Shown: in pieces, positions 1-7,135 of the stretch | Layout of the letters: each line of letters starts with the position of its first letter | Numbering within the stretch: position 1 is the first letter of the stretch | DNA from: Desulfurococcales archaeon | GTDB taxonomy: Archaea; Thermoproteota; Thermoprotei_A; Sulfolobales; Desulfurococcaceae | Reading direction: 5' to 3' | Assembly (NCBI GenBank): GCA_027064845.1 | Contig: JAMOPC010000445.1 | Coordinates: 1 to 7,360 of the forward strand | Length of the DNA: 7,360 nucleotides | Notes under the pieces: generated by a model | Databases searched by the model: none | What the model saw: the letters and a program-made list of their open reading frames with translations, nothing else | What the model was told of the DNA's origin: nothing | Translations under genes and position numbers: made by a program

Positions 1-561
1 TTGATAATTAAGTTCTTCACAAACCCCGTAATACCTCATCAGAGTATAGAAGTTCCTGAAAAAGCATCTCTAACACCTTATCCAGGCTTTGCAATAGCTA
101 TTGTTGGTACATTGATAGTCTATTATCTCTTGTACTATACCGATATAGGTTATAAAATGAGGGTTTCAGGATTATCACCAGCATCTGCAAAATATGCTGG
201 TTTCGACCCATCCAAGGCAATATTATCATCAATGATAATAGGTGGTGGATCAGCCGGTTTGGGCGGTAGTCTACTCATACTGGCCATAAGCCACAATATA
301 GATACAACGATGTCAACCATCTATGGCTTAGGCTTTACGGGCATAGGCGTAGGTTTACTTGGAAGAAACCATCCCATAGGAATAATTTTCTCAGCACTAT
401 TCTTCGCTGGATTACTAATAGGGGGGCAATGGGTTGAGCTAAAAACGGGTGCTCCCCCAATGCTATCCGACGCCATTATGGGCATAATAGTGATCGCATT
501 ATCAGCTCCCTACGCTTACAGACTATTAATGAACTACTTATCAAGGCTCAGGAAGAGGTGA
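1..561 (+). CDS. Nucleoside-type ABC transporter permease, first of pair (5' partial)
   Basis: Integral membrane permease of the BPD_transp_2 (LivH/NupP-like) family, probably importing nucleosides through the cell membrane as half of a heterodimeric channel. Only the C-terminal 186 residues are visible. The frame is open to base 1 and family members are about 350 residues, so the TTG at base 1 should not be taken as the start. Seen: hydrophobic segments at about residues 29-47, 73-100, 127-143 and 155-173. The cytoplasmic ATPase-contact loop reads TDIGYKMRVSGLSPASAKYAGF (start near residue 48), matching the family pattern T-x-x-G-x-x-x-R-x-x-G-x-x-x-x-x-A-x-x-x-G. The stop codon TGA (559-561) is part of the ribosome binding site of the next gene, so the two are one operon. 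The nucleoside assignment comes from the partner permease; a ribose or other sugar substrate is possible. Confidence 0.9.
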   Translation: MIIKFFTNPVIPHQSIEVPEKASLTPYPGFAIAIVGTLIVYYLLYYTDIGYKMRVSGLSPASAKYAGFDPSKAILSSMIIGGGSAGLGGSLLILAISHNIDTTMSTIYGLGFTGIGVGLLGRNHPIGIIFSALFFAGLLIGGQWVELKTGAPPMLSDAIMGIIVIALSAPYAYRLLMNYLSRLRKR

Positions 562-567
562 GCCCGA

Positions 568-1491
568 ATGATCGAGGACATTATTAACTTATTATCCGGA
601 ACCTTTACGTCAATGGCTCCAATACTATTAGCAGCAACTGGAGAAATAATAACGGAGAAATCAGGTGTTGTAAATATAGGATTAGAAGGAATATTCATAA
701 TATCAAGCTTTACAGCAGCTGTTACTGCACTATATACTGGTGACCCCTACCTCGGATTACTAGTCGGGATCATTATCGGTCTATTATCAGGAATACTGCA
801 TGGTTTCATAAGTGTTTATCTTCGAGGAGACCAGATCATTGCGGGTGTTGGTTTTAACAGCTTTGCATATGGCATTAGCGTCTTAGGAATGATAGCATTA
901 TGGGGAAGTTATTCTAACAGTCCACCAGTACCGAAAATGCCTAATATAATAATACATGTAACGGAAAACTCAGACCTAGTAATACCTCCAATAACAATAA
1001 CAGCGATAGTAATAGCTGTGATCACATGGTTCTTCCTAGAAAAAACAAAATGGGGACTAAAACTCAGAGCATGTGGAGAAGAACCAAAAGCAGCTGAAGC
1101 AATGGGCGTACATGTTCTCAGAACACGGTTCCTAGCTACAGTAGTAGGTGCTGGATTAACAGGTCTTGGAGGATCATATCTAGTAATCGGCTGGCTAGGA
1201 TCATTCATTAAAACAATATCTGCGGGAAGAGGATTCATTGCACTAGCAAACGTCGCATTCTCTAACTGGAACCCATTAATGGCAATAGTAGGCGCAATAA
1301 TATTTGGGTTCTTCGATGCCTTCTCAACCTATTTACCAATAACTCTGCAGAAAATAACCGGGCAACAATTCACAGCCGAAGCAAACCTCTTCATGACAAT
1401 ACCATACTTAGCAACAGTGATAATAGTAGCAATAATCATGAAGAAGGTAAAAACACCTAGAGCCTTAGGCAAACCATACATAAAAGAGTAA
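568..1491 (+). CDS. Nucleoside-type ABC transporter permease, second of pair (NupQ/YufQ-like)
   Basis: Second permease of the same importer, complete at 307 residues, the usual length for the NupQ/YufQ branch that works with BMP-family binding proteins. Seen: the signature region EKSGVVNIGLEG at residues 30-41, GDQIIAGVGFN at 87-97, the cytoplasmic coupling loop starting TKWGLKLRACGEEP at 160, and GRGFIALA at 220-227. All are characteristic of this permease branch. Many hydrophobic segments follow, with a basic C-terminal tail. The ATG start is supported by GAGGTGA at 555-561, six bases upstream and overlapping the stop of the previous gene, which suggests coupled translation. The gene order permease-permease predicts a BMP lipoprotein and a double-domain ATPase immediately upstream of the window. 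Known relatives take up purine and pyrimidine nucleosides; the exact substrate cannot be read from the sequence. Confidence 0.93.
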   Translation: MIEDIINLLSGTFTSMAPILLAATGEIITEKSGVVNIGLEGIFIISSFTAAVTALYTGDPYLGLLVGIIIGLLSGILHGFISVYLRGDQIIAGVGFNSFAYGISVLGMIALWGSYSNSPPVPKMPNIIIHVTENSDLVIPPITITAIVIAVITWFFLEKTKWGLKLRACGEEPKAAEAMGVHVLRTRFLATVVGAGLTGLGGSYLVIGWLGSFIKTISAGRGFIALANVAFSNWNPLMAIVGAIIFGFFDAFSTYLPITLQKITGQQFTAEANLFMTIPYLATVIIVAIIMKKVKTPRALGKPYIKE

Positions 1492-1506
1492 AAGAGAAAC
1501 ATTTTT
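1481..1506. terminator. Convergent T-rich termination region
   Basis: The permease operon and the dehydrogenase gene converge here with 13 bases between their stop codons. The plus strand has a T5 run at 1502-1506, just after the permease stop. The minus strand over 1481-1499 is a pyrimidine tract rich in T, just after the dehydrogenase stop. Archaeal termination commonly uses such T-tracts without a hairpin. Both tracts are short, so this is a plausible but unproven assignment. Confidence 0.45.
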
Positions 1507-2506
1507 ATACTTCAATCTGTACCTTTACATTTTCCCTCTTAAAACTAGCTTTGAATGCTTCAACTCCTTTCTCGAGAGGATAAACTTCTGTTACAAGCTC
1601 CTTTAACTTAATATTATGCGTTCTAACAATTTTCAAAGCTTTATCGAACGGGCCACACCTACTTCCAATAAGTCTTACTTCTTTAACGATCATATATGTA
1701 TAGTCGAAAGACACTCTTGAACCATGTGTTGATTTAGCAGCTATGACTCCCCTAGGTCTAACGAGTTTTAAAGCCATTTCTAATCCCTTAGGAGAACCAG
1801 TAGCTTCTACAACATAGTCAAATCCTTGTCCTTCTGGCGTATATTTCTCCATGTATTCCACAGCTTCTTCGAAAGATAATACCTCATCCACACCCATCAT
1901 GTAAGCATATTTGGCTTTTGGTGAATCAGGTCTTGTAATAGCTATGATCTTGTCAGGATTATAGAGTTTCAACAATTGTATTGATAATAAACCAATAGTT
2001 CCTATTCCAAGAACAGCTATATTAGATCCTTCTCTTACAGGCTCCATTTCGATCATTTCAACGACTGCAGCAAATGGCTCTATTAAAGCCAATTCATCAA
2101 AATCCAGATCATCAGCTATGTGTATGAGATCATATCTTGTGAGAACATATTCAGCCATACCACCATCACGGCTGATCCCAATAGTCTCCCTGTATGGACA
2201 ATGAGTAGGCATACCATTACGACAATACCAACATTGTCTACAATGAATATTTATTTCAGTCGTTACCTTGTGTCCTATTAATTCATAAGGAGCTTTCTCT
2301 CCAACCATATCAATAATTCCGGAGATCTCATGACCAGGTATGATGGGCTGTTTGAGGGGCTTATATGTTCCCTTATAAAACGCCTTGTCTGTACCACAAA
2401 TACCTACTCTCCGAACTTTTATCCTAACCCATTCACCATTAGGAACAGGATCATCTACATCCATTACCTCTAACTTACCGGGGGCGTGGAGGACTAATGC
2501 TTTCAA
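1505..2506 (-). CDS. Zinc-dependent medium-chain dehydrogenase (alcohol/polyol dehydrogenase superfamily)
   Basis: Cytoplasmic NAD(P)-dependent oxidoreductase of the medium-chain (MDR) superfamily, 333 residues. Seen: catalytic-zinc ligands C37 (in GICGTD), H59-E60 (in PGHE) and E143. The four structural-zinc cysteines are C89, C92, C95 and C103 with standard spacing. The Rossmann glycine motif is GIGTIG at 167-172. The usual NAD-selective acid at the end of the second Rossmann strand is replaced by T191-R192, which hints at NADP use. The segment GSRCGPFDKAL near residue 280 resembles an uncharacterised MDR subgroup more than classical ethanol or threonine dehydrogenases. The start is TTG, supported by GGTGAT (complement of 2510-2515) four bases upstream; no earlier in-frame start exists. 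It stands alone on the minus strand, divergent from the phosphorylase. The substrate is unknown: an alcohol, polyol or sugar are all possible. Confidence 0.92.
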   Translation of the reverse strand: MKALVLHAPGKLEVMDVDDPVPNGEWVRIKVRRVGICGTDKAFYKGTYKPLKQPIIPGHEISGIIDMVGEKAPYELIGHKVTTEINIHCRQCWYCRNGMPTHCPYRETIGISRDGGMAEYVLTRYDLIHIADDLDFDELALIEPFAAVVEMIEMEPVREGSNIAVLGIGTIGLLSIQLLKLYNPDKIIAITRPDSPKAKYAYMMGVDEVLSFEEAVEYMEKYTPEGQGFDYVVEATGSPKGLEMALKLVRPRGVIAAKSTHGSRVSFDYTYMIVKEVRLIGSRCGPFDKALKIVRTHNIKLKELVTEVYPLEKGVEAFKASFKRENVKVQIEV

Positions 2507-2585
2507 ACAATCACCATAAATAATCCTATTAAGTACTATACAATATTATTCGACTATAAAAACATATAAGGAGTAAAAAGATAGT
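2507..2585. promoter_or_regulatory. Shared divergent promoter for the dehydrogenase and phosphorylase genes
   Basis: These 79 bases separate two divergent starts. The element at 2553-2562 reads CTATAAAAA on the plus strand and TTTATAGT on the minus strand, so it can act as a TATA box in both directions. On the plus strand it predicts transcription starting about 2583-2586, at the phosphorylase GTG, meaning a leaderless message. On the minus strand it predicts a start near 2531 and a leader of about 24 bases that carries the GGTGAT ribosome site. A second TATA-like stretch, TACTATA (2534-2540), could instead give the plus-strand gene a short leader containing AAGGAG at 2568-2573. Positions are inferred from typical archaeal TATA-to-start spacing. 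Confidence 0.5.
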
Positions 2586-3293
2586 GTGATTAAATTGAGG
2601 CCTCAAGTACTTAAGAGTGTTCCAAGTGTTAATCCTATAGCTATAACTATGGGGGACCCAGATCGAGTCTTATTATTATCAAAACTGCTTGATGAATATA
2701 ATATAGTTTTTCATAGCAGAGGCATAGTAGTTGTCAACGGTAAATATAGGAGTAAACCAGTTACACTTGCAAGTCATGGAATAGGTTGTCCAATGGCATC
2801 AATAATCTTTGAAGAACTAGGAATGCTGGGTGCAAAGACAATTATCAGAATGGGGACAGCTGGTTCATTAAGAAACGATCTCTTAGAAGGAGACATATTA
2901 TTAGCTGCTGGAGCTGGTTATAAGCTCACAGGATGTTCTACGAATATGTATTCACCAGATATACATGGAGGAGCATCCCCCGACCCAATTCTATTAAGCA
3001 AAATATACAATTATCTCGTAGAAAAGGGATTAAACCCTAGAATTGGTCTCGTATTCACAAGTGATGCATTCTACAGTGAGCAAGAAATACTCAATTCTCT
3101 AATCAAGAGAGGGTTCTCAGCAATAGATATGGAGACAGCAATACTATACATCCTAGGCTGGATGAGAGGGTGGAAGACATTATCAATTCTAGTGATAAGT
3201 AACAATCTACTAAGAAAAACACCATTGAAAACAACAATGGAACTAAAAGAAAAATTCATATTATTAACCCAATACATTCTAGACATACTTTAA
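2586..3293 (+). CDS. Nucleoside phosphorylase (PNP/uridine phosphorylase family)
   Basis: Cytoplasmic enzyme of the NP-I family, cleaving a nucleoside with phosphate to free base and (deoxy)ribose-1-phosphate. At 235 residues it matches the archaeal hexameric type, such as Sulfolobus MTA phosphorylase. Seen: phosphate-site motif GDPDR at 23-27, SHGIGCPMAS at 63-72, phosphate motif RMGTAGS at 88-94, SDAFY at 159-163, and ribose-binding DMETA at 181-185, where E183 is the conserved ribose ligand. The base-site residue that is Asp in purine-specific members (VSDNL) is Asn here (ISNNL, N206), and Q166 falls where uridine phosphorylases have a uracil-contacting Gln. Purine specificity is therefore doubtful. 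The start is GTG; AAGGAG lies 12 bases upstream, rather far, and a leaderless message is equally likely. It fits functionally with the nucleoside importer encoded to the left. The flavodoxin gene follows after 27 bases. Confidence 0.9.
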   Translation: MIKLRPQVLKSVPSVNPIAITMGDPDRVLLLSKLLDEYNIVFHSRGIVVVNGKYRSKPVTLASHGIGCPMASIIFEELGMLGAKTIIRMGTAGSLRNDLLEGDILLAAGAGYKLTGCSTNMYSPDIHGGASPDPILLSKIYNYLVEKGLNPRIGLVFTSDAFYSEQEILNSLIKRGFSAIDMETAILYILGWMRGWKTLSILVISNNLLRKTPLKTTMELKEKFILLTQYILDIL

Positions 3294-3320
3294 CAATTAA
3301 GATATCATAGGATTATTATA

Positions 3321-3812
3321 ATGGGTGGTTTTTTGCGAGTCTGTATTATCTATGATTCAAAACATGAAACAGGCGCAACTAGCAGTATAGCTAGATGCAT
3401 AGCAACTACTATGAGAAATACTGGTATTGAGGTCACTGTATGTAAACCTAGTCAATCATGTCCTGATCCACATGATTTTGACCTAGTTATCATAGGTACA
3501 CCAATATATTACGAACGTCCCATGAAATCAATTATAGAATTCATAGAGAAGAACTCCGGATTACGTAATTGTAGAGTAGCAGTATTTTTAACTTGTTTTA
3601 TAGCTAGCAAAAAAGTACCCAAATTTATAAGGAATATTATACTCAAAAAATATTTAGACTCAGTAATGAAACACATCAAAGGAAATATTCTTAGTTTTAG
3701 AGCTTTTAAGGGATGGTTATGGAAACCAGACGAAGATGTTATCAGGGAGTGTATAGAGTGGTGCAAAGAACTAAGTAAATTAATTAAGGTCAACATATAC
3801 GAGGGAGATTAA
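3321..3812 (+). CDS. Flavodoxin-like FMN protein
   Basis: Small (163-residue) single-domain protein with a flavodoxin fold, probably binding FMN and carrying electrons in the cytoplasm; closest in style to the HemG/Flavodoxin_5 group. Seen: a first beta strand (VCIIY) leading into the phosphate-binding loop YDSKHETGAT at 11-20, the second flavin loop GTPIYYERP at 59-67 with Y63/Y64 positioned to stack on the flavin, and a third strand-loop AVFLTCFIA at 87-95. Eight cysteines (8, 26, 41, 47, 84, 92, 144, 148) is a high count. The start is uncertain: ATG 3321 has only a weak upstream site, whereas TTG 3333 would begin MRVCIIYDSK, typical of the family, with GGTGG just before it. It probably shares a transcript with the phosphorylase. 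Its 3' end overlaps hypE by 23 bases on the opposite strand. Its redox partner is unknown. Confidence 0.82.
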   Translation: MGGFLRVCIIYDSKHETGATSSIARCIATTMRNTGIEVTVCKPSQSCPDPHDFDLVIIGTPIYYERPMKSIIEFIEKNSGLRNCRVAVFLTCFIASKKVPKFIRNIILKKYLDSVMKHIKGNILSFRAFKGWLWKPDEDVIRECIEWCKELSKLIKVNIYEGD

Positions 3813-4836
3813 GAGGATTTGGTTGTACTATTGTTTTTCCTCCAACCTCGGTTATTGCTACGACTCTGCCTTCTAAGATCTTGTCCTCTGGCTGGATAAC
3901 TTCTCCTATTATTTTTGCGTTTTCTTCTCCATTTCTTCTAAGCATCTCTACAACCTCTCCTGCAACTTCTTGTTTTACAGCTAGAACAGCAACCCCTTCA
4001 CTAGCAACACCTAACGGGTCTATACCCAAGGCATCAAGGAACTCTCTGACTTCGTCTCGTATCGGTATATTTCTCTTGTCAATCATTATTGTGTATGGGG
4101 TGTTCCTAACCCATTCATTGAGTATAACAGATAATCCTCCACGAGTTGGGTCTCTTGCTGCATCAACATAGTCGGCATACTTCTTAATAATTGGTAGGAC
4201 TGTTTTTACTAACGGTCTAGAATCGCTTTTTAAAGAGACATTTTCACTCAGCATTCCTAGTTGTGCTGCTAGAATCGTTGCACCATGTTCTGCAATATTA
4301 TTTGTAACTATTATTTTGTCTCCAGGACTTATACGGTCCACTATGGGTTTTTCAGCAATACCAATACCTGTACCAGAAATTATTATTCCGTCCAAGCTGT
4401 TTTTGGGCATAACCTTGAAATCCCCACCTATTAATGCAACATTGTTTTCTCTCAAAACCTTGATCATTGAGGACACTATTTTCTCTAAGTCATCTATTGG
4501 GAATCCTTCTTCTACAATTATTCCATCCATAAAAGCCACGGGATCAGCACCCATCATTACCAAGTCATTCAATACACCAGAAGCAGCTAAATGACCTATG
4601 TCCCCGCCTGGGAAGAATAAAGGTTTTACAGTGAAATTATCTGTTGATATAACTACATGGCTATTATCTAAAACAATGCTTGAACCATCATCAAGCATGT
4701 CGAGGCCAATTCCATTAAGTGCTTTCCGGAGAAGAGGAGGAACTTTTCTTACGACGAGTTTTTCAACGATATCAAGTGTTTCTAATCCACCACTACCATG
4801 TATAATTGATATTACCCTCCTACTCAATCCTAACAC
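3790..4836 (-). CDS. hypE: Hydrogenase maturation protein HypE
   Basis: HypE makes the cyanide ligands of NiFe hydrogenases. HypF carbamoylates its C-terminal cysteine, HypE dehydrates this to a thiocyanate with ATP, and the CN is passed to iron on HypC-HypD. The protein is 348 residues, full length. Seen: N-terminal HGSGG at 13-17, DDG at 49-51, the PurM-like ATP-site region around STDNFTVKPLFFPGGDIG (64-81), LAASGVLNDLVMMGA at 83-97, then GGDFK, AARDPTRGGL, ASEGVAV and the terminal PRIC ending in the modifiable Cys348. The terminal PRIC separates it from the related PurM, SelD and ThiL. GTG 4836 is the earliest possible start, because a stop codon lies two codons upstream; no good ribosome site precedes it, so TTG 4827 (third codon downstream) is an alternative. 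No other hyp genes are visible. The 64-base gap to the ABC permease gene upstream leaves room for its own promoter. Confidence 0.95.
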   Translation of the reverse strand: MLGLSRRVISIIHGSGGLETLDIVEKLVVRKVPPLLRKALNGIGLDMLDDGSSIVLDNSHVVISTDNFTVKPLFFPGGDIGHLAASGVLNDLVMMGADPVAFMDGIIVEEGFPIDDLEKIVSSMIKVLRENNVALIGGDFKVMPKNSLDGIIISGTGIGIAEKPIVDRISPGDKIIVTNNIAEHGATILAAQLGMLSENVSLKSDSRPLVKTVLPIIKKYADYVDAARDPTRGGLSVILNEWVRNTPYTIMIDKRNIPIRDEVREFLDALGIDPLGVASEGVAVLAVKQEVAGEVVEMLRRNGEENAKIIGEVIQPEDKILEGRVVAITEVGGKTIVQPNPLNLPRIC

Positions 4837-4900
4837 CGTTTAGGAATGATTAGTGTTTACAAAGACTAGGTATTTGTTATTTGTTAAAGGAATAATTATG

Positions 4901-6202
4901 TTATCTCTCCGTGTATTTTCTTAGAGTCTTAGTCCATAATATCCATGCCACTATGACTATTATTAGAGAAGTAATTAATGAGCCCATAATCTTTGTTTCT
5001 AGCTCTGCAAAGCTTAGCCCATACACCATTATACCTCTTATTGCATCTATTGTCCAAGTAAATGGGGAATAATCTGCTACGATCTTCATCCAAGACGGTA
5101 GCCATTCCTTCGGAAACCATATACCTGTAGTAAACGCAAGTAGTAAACCTAATGAGGTACCAAGGCTAGATGCTCCTCTACTAGTCTTTACTATTGGTGC
5201 AAGAATAGCTCCAAATCCTAAACTCATTACAGCAGCATTAATAAATAACACTATTACAAGCCAATGCATAGGATTACTGGGATTCCATATGATATGCGCT
5301 CCTACTGCTAGACCCGTTAATAATGCTACTAGTGATGCTAAGCCACAAATAACGATCCCCGCCAATACTCTACCTGCTAAATACTCCTTATCACTCATAG
5401 GGGAGGCTAATAATCTATAGAGAACCCCCTGTTCCCTATCTGACACTAAGAACCCTGCACCATAGACCATTCCCGAGTATAGTAGCATCATACCAATTGC
5501 TCCAAGCGTATACCATCCCAAAATACTAGCTCTATTAGCCAGGGCTTCAGGCTTCACCTCCTTGTATTCTATAATAATTGGTTCAGCTATTCCATAGAAG
5601 AAGTCTCTGAGAAAATCTATGAAGGACTTATTCTCATATCCTGGAATCCTATATGAGACGTGCCCGGTATAGTTCTGGAAAGTATAATTATATTTAGAAA
5701 TATAGTATAGTGTTATGTTCACTTTATATAAAGCAACTCTTTTACTGAACTCGCTAAGGAATCCTCGAAGTACACCACTATTGATCGATGCCGAATACGG
5801 GCTTTTAGCACCAATTAGTATTGTTAACCTGGCTTGTCCCAAAGTAAGATTTTTACCGAATCCATCAGGTATTATGATGCCTCCATCGAGCTTACCTTTC
5901 TTTAAGTCGCCTACTAGATCAGTTGTTGTATTATATATTTTAACGTTGAAGAGACGTGTACCATTATATTCTACTTTTTCTAATACATTGATCAATAATG
6001 TTCCATTCACATTATTAGATGACGAATCATAGTTCACTATCCCCACGTCAAGGGTTATTGGCGAACCAGCCCCCGGAGGAACAAATACAAATGCAACCAT
6101 CAATATCCATAGTATAGGCCATGCAAATACCCAGAATATGTCAGCTTTATCTCTAAAGAATTGTTTTAGATCAGCTTTTATAAGAGCATTAATCCTTTTC
6201 AT
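4901..6202 (-). CDS. ABC-2 type exporter permease with large glycosylatable external domain
   Basis: Membrane subunit (433 residues) of an ABC exporter of the ABC2_membrane_3/YbhR-like type, working as a dimer with the ATPase encoded just upstream. Seen: cytoplasmic N-terminus, first membrane helix about 21-41, a long external region about 42-225, then helices at about 229-253, 276-300, 314-338, 343-362 and 404-426. The conserved cytoplasmic segment SDREQGVLYRLLASPMS (254-270) between helices two and three is a hallmark of ABC-2 permeases. The external region has eight N-x-S/T sequons (N66, N80, N91, N118, N162, N172, N177, N191), consistent with archaeal surface glycosylation. The ATG start has GAGGAT (complement of 6209-6214) six bases upstream, and ATGA overlaps the ATPase stop, so translation is coupled. 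The substrate (drug, lipid or peptide) cannot be determined. Confidence 0.92.
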   Translation of the reverse strand: MKRINALIKADLKQFFRDKADIFWVFAWPILWILMVAFVFVPPGAGSPITLDVGIVNYDSSSNNVNGTLLINVLEKVEYNGTRLFNVKIYNTTTDLVGDLKKGKLDGGIIIPDGFGKNLTLGQARLTILIGAKSPYSASINSGVLRGFLSEFSKRVALYKVNITLYYISKYNYTFQNYTGHVSYRIPGYENKSFIDFLRDFFYGIAEPIIIEYKEVKPEALANRASILGWYTLGAIGMMLLYSGMVYGAGFLVSDREQGVLYRLLASPMSDKEYLAGRVLAGIVICGLASLVALLTGLAVGAHIIWNPSNPMHWLVIVLFINAAVMSLGFGAILAPIVKTSRGASSLGTSLGLLLAFTTGIWFPKEWLPSWMKIVADYSPFTWTIDAIRGIMVYGLSFAELETKIMGSLITSLIIVIVAWILWTKTLRKYTER

Positions 6203-7125
6203 TCTACTATCCTCTTACCCGTGAGTTTTATGAATACGTCTTCGAGAGAAGGCTTGATCACTTTCAAAAAATCGATTCTGCCTCCAAGACTATATATGAG
6301 TGAAACTATTGTTGGAATTGTTTTCTCAGGTTCATCTACATAGATTTTTACATGGTCATCTTCTGAATATGCTTCATATCCTTTATTCTTCAATTCTTGC
6401 ACAATAGTTTCAGTTGAAGTACTTAATAGTTTTAACAGTAAGACTGATTTTGGCCCATATTGCTTCTTTAAATCCTCTGGAGCTCCTTCAGCAATTATCT
6501 TGCCTTCATATATTATTCCAACAATATCAGCAAGTCTATCAGCTTCCTCCATATAATGTGTCGATAATAGTATTGTTTTCCCTTCTTTCTTATATTCCTC
6601 TAAAATTTCCCAAACAGCCCTCCTACTGTTTGGATCCATTCCAGTAGTAGGTTCGTCGAGGATAAGTATATCCGGATCAGGTAGTAGAGCTATCGCTAAT
6701 GCTAATTTCTTCTTCATTCCCCCACTATATTTTACTACTAATGTATTCTTGTACTCAGTTAAACCTAGCTTCTCCAATAACTCATTGATTCTTTTCTTTG
6801 CATCATTCTTATTCAATCCATAGATTTCGGCAAAAAACAATAAATTCTCCATACCCGTAAGTCTCTCAAATAACGAGGGTTCTTGAGGACAATATCCAAT
6901 ATTTTTCCTAGCCCTAGGATCTGTGGGTGGCTTCCCCCTAATCAAAACCTTTCCACTAGTTGGTTTTATTATCCCTAATATTATGTTAAGCAAAGTAGTC
7001 TTACCGGCGCCATTAGGACCAAGTAATGCATAAGTAGTTGACTCTCTTATTTCCAAGTTAATATTATCGAGTACTTTTCTTGAATCATATACTTTTGTCA
7101 CATTTGTTATTTGTATCACAGTCAT
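6199..7125 (-). CDS. ABC exporter ATP-binding protein (DrrA/CcmA-like)
   Basis: Cytoplasmic ATPase (308 residues) that powers the ABC-2 permease encoded directly downstream. Seen: Walker A GPNGAGKTT at 36-44, Q-loop Q81 in GYCPQE, ABC signature YSGGM at 133-137 (a variant of LSGGQ common in this branch), Walker B DILILDEP at 152-159 with catalytic E158, D-loop GMDP at 162-165, and switch H190 in STHYMEEA. After about residue 215 there is a C-terminal extension resembling the DUF4162 domain of DrrA-type proteins, ending in PSLEDVFIKLTGK. The ATG start is supported by AGGTGG (complement of 7136-7141), ten bases upstream, and by a well-placed TATA box. Its TGA overlaps the permease ATG by four bases. 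All catalytic motifs are intact. Confidence 0.96.
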   Translation of the reverse strand: MTVIQITNVTKVYDSRKVLDNINLEIRESTTYALLGPNGAGKTTLLNIILGIIKPTSGKVLIRGKPPTDPRARKNIGYCPQEPSLFERLTGMENLLFFAEIYGLNKNDAKKRINELLEKLGLTEYKNTLVVKYSGGMKKKLALAIALLPDPDILILDEPTTGMDPNSRRAVWEILEEYKKEGKTILLSTHYMEEADRLADIVGIIYEGKIIAEGAPEDLKKQYGPKSVLLLKLLSTSTETIVQELKNKGYEAYSEDDHVKIYVDEPEKTIPTIVSLIYSLGGRIDFLKVIKPSLEDVFIKLTGKRIVE

Positions 7126-7135
7126 TTATTATCAG

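Noticed and set aside
1..3. TTG at base 1 as the true start of the first permease
   Set aside because: The frame is open to the window edge and the visible protein is only about half the family length, so the gene starts upstream.
909..1238. Minus-strand open frame of about 109 codons opposite the second permease
   Set aside because: The product has no family resemblance and the plus strand encodes a full set of permease motifs, so it is a shadow frame.
4812..4822. Strong Shine-Dalgarno-like AGGAGGG inside the start of hypE
   Set aside because: No ATG, GTG or TTG follows in frame at a workable distance, and a start there would remove the first beta strand before HGSGG. It is read as Arg-Arg codons (AGG AGG).
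3790..4836. PurM, SelD or ThiL instead of HypE
   Set aside because: These relatives share the fold and the ATP site but lack the terminal PRIC cysteine, which is present here together with HypE-type internal motifs.
3881..4843. Long plus-strand open frames opposite hypE
   Set aside because: They are antisense shadows: low-complexity Ser/Pro/Ile-rich products with no recognisable motif, no promoter or ribosome site, and a fully motif-supported HypE on the other strand.
4871..4884. Tandem heptamer TATTTGT-TATTTGT in the gap before hypE
   Set aside because: Only two short copies in AT-rich sequence with no link to a clear promoter position; likely chance.
5715..6032. Plus-strand open frame opposite the ABC-2 permease
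   Set aside because: Antisense to a well-supported membrane protein; it has no ribosome site and a composition that mirrors the opposite strand.
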